The position numbers and the translations under genes are program-made. A stretch of DNA of 64,000 nt from Kutzneria viridogrisea (GTDB lineage: Bacteria; Actinomycetota; Actinomycetes; Mycobacteriales; Pseudonocardiaceae): contig JACJID010000011.1 of the NCBI GenBank assembly GCA_014138725.1, forward strand, positions 1 through 64,000, in the 5' to 3' direction. Of this stretch, positions 57,943-64,000 are shown in pieces; the stretch's first letter is position 1, and each line of letters opens with the position of its first letter. The notes under the pieces were generated by a model that saw nothing but the letters and a program-made list of their open reading frames with translations, had not been told where the DNA came from and searched no databases.

Positions 57943-59169
57943 TCACCGTTCGTCGAAGAACCGGACCGCCTGTTCCCGGATCCGTGCGAGGCGCTTCGAG
58001 ACCGCGCTGTGGTTGCTATATCCCATGATCTCGGCGACCTCGGTCAGCTTCGTGACGCCGCTGCGCAGCAGGACCACGATCTCCCGGTCGCGCTCGTTGA
58101 GCAGGGTAAGGAAGTCGCTGACCGCTAGCTGGTCCACGATCTGGGTCTCGGGCCCGTGGACCGGGATGGTGTCGGTCAGTTCGACGAACCGGACCTGAAT
58201 CTTCGCCCGCTTGCGGTGGAGCTTGCGTTCGAAGTCCTCTCGCGCCTTGGTCCATCGTGGGGAGAAGTCGTCCTGGACGCGATGGGACCGGATCGCGTCC
58301 AGGATGCCGCGCAGCCTGCCGTCCGCGTCGGCCTGCTCGACCGTCCATGTCACAAGCTCGGCTGCCTCCTGCTCACCGGCCCAGACGTCTCCGCCGACCC
58401 GAGGGTTGGCCGTCACAGCCCCGCAGAGCGGCGATCCGTCCTCTAGCACCGGGATGATCGGGGTGACCCCGTTGTCCACCTCCGGCAGCTCTCGCAGGAC
58501 TTCCTGGACCACCTCGGTCACCGGCGGCAGCCAGAAGTCGAGGTTGTGGGCGAGCACCCGGATCGGGTCGTTGGCGCTGAACCCGCTGATCGGGGAGACC
58601 GGCATCAGGTGGCGCCACACAGTGGCTGCCCATGCCTTCGCCAGACGTGCTTCGAAATCAGACGGCAGGAAGTCGTCGATGCGAGCGGGATGGGAGAGGA
58701 ACGGCCACTGGCCGGCACGAAGCAGGGGCAGGCCGAACCGTTCGAGGGTGGCCCGGGGCAGGAGATGGAACAGCGGCGCGTACTCGTGGTAGCGCGAGGT
58801 CGTTCGAGGCACGAACACAACGTTGATGTCCCCGCGGTCGGCCACGCGGTACAGCTGGTCGGGCAGGTCCCGAGGAATCCGCCTGCGGAACTGGGCGGCC
58901 TCCCACAGCATGTTCCACTCCGCCACCGACGCCGACAGGTGAGCGTCGTGGTCGTTCATCGGCACGGCCACATACTCAGGCGCCTCGGGCACCTCCGCGC
59001 GGATGATCTTGGTGAACATCATGCCGGCGGAGACGTTCCACAGCCTCGGGTACATCGCGGGGGAGGCGAGCTCGTTCTCCGGATCCAGCAAGAGGTAATC
59101 CCGCAGAAGCGCCTCGCGCTCGTCACCAGTCAGGTCAGGGCCATCGGCCAGGTTCACGTCTGCTGTCAT
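57943..59169 (-). CDS. Protein with sigma-70 region-4-like C-terminus, 408 aa
   Basis: The last 60 residues (FLTLLNERDREIVVLLRSGV, KLTEVAEIMGYSNHSAVSKR) are a sigma region 4-type HTH. The first 340 residues (YPRLWNVSAGMMFTKIIRAE, HEYAPLFHLLPRATLERFGL) are not a known sigma region 2 or 3 and carry many Trp and Pro. It may be an unusual regulator that uses a sigma-like reader head. The ATG follows GTGT with a weak ribosome site. The family is unrecognised. Confidence 0.6.
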   Translation of the reverse strand: MTADVNLADGPDLTGDEREALLRDYLLLDPENELASPAMYPRLWNVSAGMMFTKIIRAEVPEAPEYVAVPMNDHDAHLSASVAEWNMLWEAAQFRRRIPRDLPDQLYRVADRGDINVVFVPRTTSRYHEYAPLFHLLPRATLERFGLPLLRAGQWPFLSHPARIDDFLPSDFEARLAKAWAATVWRHLMPVSPISGFSANDPIRVLAHNLDFWLPPVTEVVQEVLRELPEVDNGVTPIIPVLEDGSPLCGAVTANPRVGGDVWAGEQEAAELVTWTVEQADADGRLRGILDAIRSHRVQDDFSPRWTKAREDFERKLHRKRAKIQVRFVELTDTIPVHGPETQIVDQLAVSDFLTLLNERDREIVVLLRSGVTKLTEVAEIMGYSNHSAVSKRLARIREQAVRFFDER

Positions 59170-59355
59170 ACACCCGTTACGACAGCCAACCGCGTTTTCG
59201 TTCCACCCGATTCGCATCAGGCCGGTGCAGCCGGACCGCAGGCGCATCCGCCTTCGTCTGTGCTCCCCATCTTGATGACCTGCCCCAGCTGTAGGGCGCA
59301 GATTGAATCTCGGCGGGATACGCAGCCGGATGCCGGTGATGGTGCGGAAAGTCTG

Positions 59356-59745
59356 TTAGTGGGCTGCCCCTGGGCGGCAGGATGCGTCACCAGCGCGCCG
59401 GCCGGGCCGAGGTAGACCGCGGCCGCCGGTCTTGCCCTGCCGACCTCGGCGGCGGCGAAGCGCCGCCAGTCCTAGCAGTGCGCTGCCGCCGCCCCCGGCC
59501 ACGCTGCCGCCGACCCCGATGAACGCCAGCGGCAGCAGCACCATCGCCAGCACGCCCATGATCAGCACAATCACCGTCCCGCACACCACCAGCAGCAGGC
59601 TGCGTGCCCGCCGGGTGCGGGCGTCATCGTCCAACAACCAGCGCAGCCACTCCCTCCACCCCGCCGCCGAGGTAGAGGGCGAGGGGCCTAGCGGTCTCGT
59701 CACCTCGGGTGGCGCCGTCACGGTCACTTCGGGTGGCGTCGTCAC
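59356..59745 (-). CDS. Small two-span membrane protein (right copy), 129 aa
   Basis: It is identical to the left copy except for the residue three from the end (A for S). The GTG overlaps the stop of the RDL gene. The same features apply: Thr/Pro N-terminus, a long hydrophobic segment and a basic tail. Confidence 0.75.
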   Translation of the reverse strand: MTTPPEVTVTAPPEVTRPLGPSPSTSAAGWREWLRWLLDDDARTRRARSLLLVVCGTVIVLIMGVLAMVLLPLAFIGVGGSVAGGGGSALLGLAALRRRRGRQGKTGGRGLPRPGRRAGDASCRPGAAH

Positions 59746-60449
59746 GACTGTTCCCGCTGGGGAACCGCAGCCTGCACCGCGTGCCGCAACGCCACCGCAC
59801 GCCCCACCAAGCGCACCGCGTAGCCCCACTGCCGCACCCGGCCCCTAGTCTCGGCGATCTCGGCCAACTCGGCATCGAACTCTTCCCGGTACCGCGCCCG
59901 GTGGGCGCTGGGCAGGCACCACACCGCCCGCTGGACCAGGTGCCGGGACATCCATCCCGGCCGCGCCCCTCGCGGACCGGCAACGGCCGGGGAACTTGGG
60001 ACTGTCACCGTCGCAGGTTCCAGCCCGTTCACAAGAGCGTGGACGCGGCCGCTGGCGCGGGCGAGGTCGCGGACGAGGTGGTTGGCGAGGTCGCGAGCAC
60101 GGTCGCTGGCGCGGGCGGGGGTGAGGTTGAGGTTGAGGTCGTCGGCGAGTCGGCGGACGTGGGCGTGGGCGGCGGCGAGGTCGCGGGCGAGGTCGCGGAC
60201 GTGGTCGTTGGCGAGGTGGTTGGCGAGGTCGCGGGCACGGGCGAGGGTGACGGCGAGGTCGAGGACACGGACACGGCTGAGGGTGAGGGCGAGGTCGCGG
60301 GCGCGTCCGGGGTCGCGTTCGAGGTCGCGGGCACGGACACGGACACGGCTGAGGGTGAGGGCGGCGTCGCGGGCGAGGTCGAGGTCGCAGGCGAGGTCGC
60401 GGATACGGACACGGTTGACGGCGAGGTCGAGGGCGCTGTGGCTGGTCAT
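59742..60449 (-). CDS. Hypervariable RDL-repeat helical protein (right copy), 235 aa
   Basis: The last ~80 residues (from AGPRGARPGWMSR) match the left copy exactly as far as I can see. The N-terminal ~155 residues are built of similar but differently arranged units (TLSRVRVRARDLERD, ARDLANHLANDHVRDLARDL, RRLADDLNLNLTPA). No straightforward alignment to the left repeats is possible. It overlaps padR by ATGA and the membrane gene by GTGA. Confidence 0.75.
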   Translation of the reverse strand: MTSHSALDLAVNRVRIRDLACDLDLARDAALTLSRVRVRARDLERDPGRARDLALTLSRVRVLDLAVTLARARDLANHLANDHVRDLARDLAAAHAHVRRLADDLNLNLTPARASDRARDLANHLVRDLARASGRVHALVNGLEPATVTVPSSPAVAGPRGARPGWMSRHLVQRAVWCLPSAHRARYREEFDAELAEIAETRGRVRQWGYAVRLVGRAVALRHAVQAAVPQREQS

Positions 60450-60790
60450 GGGGTGCCTCCGGCCAGGTCAGGCCGCAACCGCAGCACACCGGACCGGGCG
60501 GCCTGAGTACGGGCCAAGGCCGCCCGGACCAGGGCGATGCTGTCGGGATTCAGCCGGTAGTAGCGCCGCCGGGGCCGGCCCTGCTGATGGGGATCGATCT
60601 CCTCCCACCGGGAGCGCACCCACCCACAGCCCTCCAGTCGGGCCAGGATCGGGTGAATCGTGCCCGTGGCCAACCCGGCCACCTCACTCAACTCCAACCC
60701 GTACCGCTCCCGGTCCGGCTCCTCCAGCAACGCCAGCAACACCAGCTGCGTGGGCAACGTCATCTTCGGCCCAGTCCGTGAACCCGCCAT
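60446..60790 (-). CDS. PadR-family transcriptional regulator (right copy)
   Basis: The protein is identical to the left copy in all 114 residues. Because both copies see the same operator sequence, each could repress both operons. Confidence 0.9.
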   Translation of the reverse strand: MAGSRTGPKMTLPTQLVLLALLEEPDRERYGLELSEVAGLATGTIHPILARLEGCGWVRSRWEEIDPHQQGRPRRRYYRLNPDSIALVRAALARTQAARSGVLRLRPDLAGGTP

Positions 60791-60798
60791 GCTCCAAC

Positions 60799-60820
60799 TC
60801 TAGCTAGGGGGCTAGCTAGA
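60799..60820. promoter_or_regulatory. Operator palindrome upstream of padR (right copy)
   Basis: TCTAGCTAG-GGGG-CTAGCTAGA, identical to the left-arm site after reverse complement, nine bases before the start codon. Confidence 0.7.
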
Positions 60821-60969
60821 ACACAATCCACCAGCGACACCCACTCCAAGCAGACATCATTTCTGCGCACGCCGCTGACGCCAGAGCTGCGTTCAACACC
60901 AGTACCGCCGCCCCGCGCGCCCTCGCTTTCACGCTCCCTCTCCGCAAGATCAACATCGATCACACCTCT

Positions 60970-61040
60970 GGCATTGCAATGTGCGGATGCAAATATCCCT
61001 GATCAGGGGCGTATAGTGGGGATCATGAAGGGGGGACCTT
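60970..61040 (+). promoter_or_regulatory. Relaxase promoter/operator or oriT candidate
   Basis: The 12-bp palindrome CCCTGATCAGGG (60997-61008) is followed by GCGTATAGTGGGG. TATAGT (61012-61017) is a possible -10 box, and GGGGGACC is the ribosome site of the relaxase. MobF relaxases often cut near their own gene next to an inverted repeat, and GCGTAT recalls the R388-type nic flank. Promoter and oriT functions may coincide. Confidence 0.45.
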
Positions 61041-61041
61041 C

Positions 61042-64000
61042 ATGACGATGACCTGTCATGTCCTGCACGCGGGTGACGGCTACACGTACCTGACCAACCA
61101 GGTGGCCGCCGGGGACGTGCAGCGCTCGGCGCACGAGGGCCTGGGCGGCTACTACACCGCGCAGGGCAACCCGCCCGGGCAGTGGGTCGGGTCCGGGATC
61201 GCCGCGCTGGGCATGGCCGGGCAGGTCAGCGAGGAGCACATGCTCGCGCTGTTCGGGGAGGGCCTGCACCCGGAGGCCAACGCGATGATCGAGCGGCGGA
61301 TCGCGGCCGGGCACTCCTACGACGCGGCGCTGCGCTCGGTCCGCCTGGGACGCAAGTACTACACCTTCACCACGTCGCAGACCCCGTTGTCCTGCGCGGT
61401 CACCGAGGCCTACGCGGCGTTCGCCCGGGACCACGCGCGGCGGCCCAGCGTGGCCGAGCGCAGGCGGATCAAGGAGCAGGTCGCGACCCGGCTGCTGACC
61501 GGCCCTGACGGGGTCGTGCCTGCCCCGGAGGTGGTCCGCAAGTACCTCATCGACGAGCTGGGCAGGACCGCCCAGCCGGTGGCCGGGGCGGACCTGGTGT
61601 TCTCCCCGCGCAAGAGCGTGTCGGTGGTCTGGGCGCTGGGGGACGAGCAGACCCGGGCGGTGGTCGAGCAGGTGCACCGGCAGGCCTGGCAGGCCGCGCT
61701 GGCCTACGGCGAGCGCGAGGCGGCGTTCACCCGTGTCGGCCGCAACGGCGTGGCCCAGGTGGAGACCTCCGGTTTCGTCGCGACGGCGTTTGACCACCGG
61801 GATTCCCGGTCCGGGGATCCGGATCTGCACACCCACGTGGTCATCGCCAACCGGGTCCGGGCCGCTGACGGCACGTGGCGGACCTTCGATTCCCAGCAGC
61901 TGCACCGGGTCGCGGTCTCGATGAGCGAGTACTACAACGCCGCGCTGGAACAGGGCCTGACCGAGCGGCTCGGGGTCCGCTGGATCGAGGTCGACAAGGG
62001 CAACGACAAGCGGGTGGTGCGCGAGATCGAGGGCGTCTCGCCGGTGCTGATCACCGGGTTCTCCCAGCGCCGCACGCAGGTGGAGGGCGAGCTGGACGAG
62101 CTGGTCGCGCAGTATGTCCGCGACTACGGGCACACCCCGCCCCGGTCGGTGCAGATCACGCTGGCGCAGCAGGCCACGCTGACCGCCCGGCCCGACAAGG
62201 TGCTGCGCAGCCTGCACGAGCAGATCGCGGACTGGACCGCCCGTGCGCAGGACATGCTGCCCGGTGCGGACATCACCGCCGAGATCTCCCAGGCCCTGCA
62301 CCGGGCACCGGTCCCGGCGGCCGCGGTCGACCTCGATCAGGTCGCCGCGACGGTGATCGGGGTGGTGCAGGCGCACCGATCGTCCTGGACGGTGTACCAC
62401 GTGCGGGCCGAGGCGATCCGCCAGCTCACCGGCCACCCGTTCGCCACCGGTGCGGAGCGGGAGCGGGCCACCGAGCAGGTCGTGGCCACCGCGCTGAACA
62501 CCGGGTCCGTGGTGCTGGGGGCCGCGCCAGGGCCCACGCCGGTGCTGCTGCAGCGCAGCACCGGGGAGTCGATCTTCACCCGGCGCGGGGCGACCCGCTA
62601 CACCTCCCAGGCCCTGCTGGACGCGGAGTCGAGGCTGCTGGCCGCCGCCCGCGCGCAGACCCCGCTGGCGGTCGCCGCGCCGGTGGCGCGGGCGGCGATC
62701 ACCACGTTCGAGCAGCGCACCGGCCGCACCCTCAACCCCGGCCAGCGGGTGCTGGTCGAGCAGGTGACCGGGGGCGGCCGCGAGCTCGCGGTGGCCGTTG
62801 GCCCGCCGGGGACCGGTAAGAGCGTGGCGATGGGCGCGGTGCGGCAGGTGTGGGAGCAGTCCACCGGTGGCCGCGTGATCGGCCTGGCCCCTTCCGCCGC
62901 GGCCGCCCGGGTGCTGGGGGAGGAGCTCGGGGTGCGCGCCGACACCGCGCACCGGCTCATCGCGCTGCACTCCCACGGCCGCGACATCGACGTCAAGCCC
63001 GGGGACATGCTGCTGGTCGACGAGGCAGGGATGGCCGGGACGCTGGTGCTGGACCAGGTCCGCGCGATCGCCGCCGAGCACGGCGCGGTGGTGCGCCTGG
63101 TCGGCGACCACAAGCAGCTCACCGCGGTGGAGGCCGGGGGAGCGTTGCGGCTGCTGGTCCACGAGGTCGGCGGCCCGGAGCTGACGCAGGTGATGCGGTT
63201 CCGCGATCCCGCCGAGGCCACCGCCGTGCTGCAGGTCCGCGACGGCCGCACCGAGGCGATCGACTGGTACGCCGCGCACGAGCGCCTGCACGCCGGTCCC
63301 GGTCCAGCGGTGCGCGACCAGCTCTACCGCGACTGGGCCGCCGACACCGCCGCGGGCACGGCCTCGATCATGATCTCCGACTCCGTCGAGGTCGCCACGG
63401 CGCTGTCCCAGCGCGCGCAGGCCGAGCGCCGCGCCGTCGGCCTGGTCGAGTCGAGGGGGATCGGGCTGCACGACGGGACCGTCGCCGCGGTCGGGGACCG
63501 GATCGTCACCCGTCACAACGACCGGCGCCTGGAGTTGTTCGGCGGCAACGATTTCGTGCGCAACGGGGACCTGTGGGATGTGCTGGCCCGTGACCCCGAG
63601 GGCGGTCTGCGGGTGCGCCACATCGGCCACGGCGCGGTCCTGACCCTGCCGCCCGGCTACGTCGCCGCACACGTCGAACTCGGGTACGCGGCCACGATCC
63701 ACCGTGCCCAGGGCATCACGGTGCAGGTCAGCCGGGCGTACCTGTCCCCGCTGGCGGTGCGCCAGGGCGCGCTGGTCGCGCTGTCGCGGGGCACCGAGGC
63801 CAACCACGCCTATCTCGACGCCGAGACCACCCTGGCCCCGGGTGAACCGGAGACCCTGCCCGGTGACCTGTTCTACCGGTACCGGGAGAGCAATCCGGCC
63901 GCCCTCGCGCTGGCCACCATCGTGCGGCGCGACGGCGCCGAGCCGAGCGCCACCGAACAACTCCGCCAGGCCCTCGAGGAGACCGAGCGCCTGGACCACG
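61042..64000 (+). CDS. MobF-type relaxase-helicase (TrwC/TraI-like), truncated by window edge
   Basis: The N-terminal relaxase domain has an early Tyr region (HAGDGYTYLTNQV), the core VFSPRKSVSVVWAL and the metal-binding HTHVV with H263 and H265. A superfamily 1 helicase domain follows, with Walker A GPPGTGKS near residue 590, Walker B LLVDEAGM near 660 and GYAATIHRAQG near the end. It would nick oriT, attach covalently to the strand and unwind it in conjugation. At least 986 residues are visible; the end is outside. Confidence 0.92.
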   Translation, partial: MTMTCHVLHAGDGYTYLTNQVAAGDVQRSAHEGLGGYYTAQGNPPGQWVGSGIAALGMAGQVSEEHMLALFGEGLHPEANAMIERRIAAGHSYDAALRSVRLGRKYYTFTTSQTPLSCAVTEAYAAFARDHARRPSVAERRRIKEQVATRLLTGPDGVVPAPEVVRKYLIDELGRTAQPVAGADLVFSPRKSVSVVWALGDEQTRAVVEQVHRQAWQAALAYGEREAAFTRVGRNGVAQVETSGFVATAFDHRDSRSGDPDLHTHVVIANRVRAADGTWRTFDSQQLHRVAVSMSEYYNAALEQGLTERLGVRWIEVDKGNDKRVVREIEGVSPVLITGFSQRRTQVEGELDELVAQYVRDYGHTPPRSVQITLAQQATLTARPDKVLRSLHEQIADWTARAQDMLPGADITAEISQALHRAPVPAAAVDLDQVAATVIGVVQAHRSSWTVYHVRAEAIRQLTGHPFATGAERERATEQVVATALNTGSVVLGAAPGPTPVLLQRSTGESIFTRRGATRYTSQALLDAESRLLAAARAQTPLAVAAPVARAAITTFEQRTGRTLNPGQRVLVEQVTGGGRELAVAVGPPGTGKSVAMGAVRQVWEQSTGGRVIGLAPSAAAARVLGEELGVRADTAHRLIALHSHGRDIDVKPGDMLLVDEAGMAGTLVLDQVRAIAAEHGAVVRLVGDHKQLTAVEAGGALRLLVHEVGGPELTQVMRFRDPAEATAVLQVRDGRTEAIDWYAAHERLHAGPGPAVRDQLYRDWAADTAAGTASIMISDSVEVATALSQRAQAERRAVGLVESRGIGLHDGTVAAVGDRIVTRHNDRRLELFGGNDFVRNGDLWDVLARDPEGGLRVRHIGHGAVLTLPPGYVAAHVELGYAATIHRAQGITVQVSRAYLSPLAVRQGALVALSRGTEANHAYLDAETTLAPGEPETLPGDLFYRYRESNPAALALATIVRRDGAEPSATEQLRQALEETERLDH

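Larger units (their letters stand above)
59315..60878. repeat. Right arm of the inverted duplication
   Basis: This is the reverse complement of the left arm, with a shorter repeat tract in the middle gene. Gene order, overlaps and operator are the same. The arms face each other across about 56 kb. Confidence 0.92.

Noticed and set aside
61003-63999. 998-codon leftward open frame opposite the relaxase
   Set aside because: Low-complexity Gly/His/Arg composition typical of an antisense shadow; the rightward frame has intact relaxase and helicase motifs.

Overview
The window is high-GC actinobacterial DNA. A DUF3558-type lipoprotein, DUF5753 and DUF6879 proteins, a KorSA-like GntR repressor and an FtsK-type conjugative translocase together suggest a member of the Pseudonocardiales. 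The content is that of a large conjugative plasmid or an integrative conjugative element. It has a lambda-O-like replication protein with iterons inside its gene, a replicative DnaB helicase, a ParA/ParB locus with four matching palindromes, a block of membrane transfer genes, and the start of a MobF relaxase that runs off the right edge. A tyrosine recombinase is also present, so an integrated state is possible.

Layout. Positions 1-17.8 kb form an accessory zone: a PadR operon (left arm of a long inverted duplication), an ANTAR regulator, secreted proteins, a pentapeptide-repeat membrane protein and its overlapping integrase, plus truncated remnants (methyltransferase, UvrD-type helicase, Mu-type transposase, a second ANTAR fragment, a recurring small membrane-protein tail). 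Positions 18-20.3 kb hold a rightward train of small unknown genes. Positions 20.3-35 kb are almost entirely leftward: XRE regulator, Nudix hydrolase (compare Pif of pSAM2), HD hydrolase, several membrane proteins, the FtsK/Tra translocase and an Spd-like protein. Many of these transfer genes end in one family of covarying terminators. At 35-39.5 kb lie the GntR regulator with a large operator palindrome, a GNAT acetyltransferase, an XRE/DUF6879 trio and a Phd-like antitoxin. At 39.8-42.7 kb is the replication module.

Positions 42.7-44.2 kb have no gene but are rich in structure: a perfect 62-bp palindrome, a 550-bp array of TTCCG/CGGAA motifs and an AT-rich operator-like region. They precede a long coiled-coil (KfrA-like) gene. 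After a DUF5131/DUF4326 cassette come parB-parA (leftward, flanked by two palindromes on each side), a large protein with a ParB-like motif, a protein-isoaspartyl methyltransferase-like gene preceded by a tiny acidic ORF, and a membrane protein ending in an amyloid-signalling-like motif. HTH and sigma-like regulators, the right arm of the inverted duplication and the relaxase complete the window.

The most unusual feature is the pair of inverted PadR arms (1607-3203 and 59315-60878). The PadR and membrane genes are almost identical between arms, while the middle gene has completely re-diversified 'RDL' repeats. All assignments were made by reading the sequence; no database search was run.
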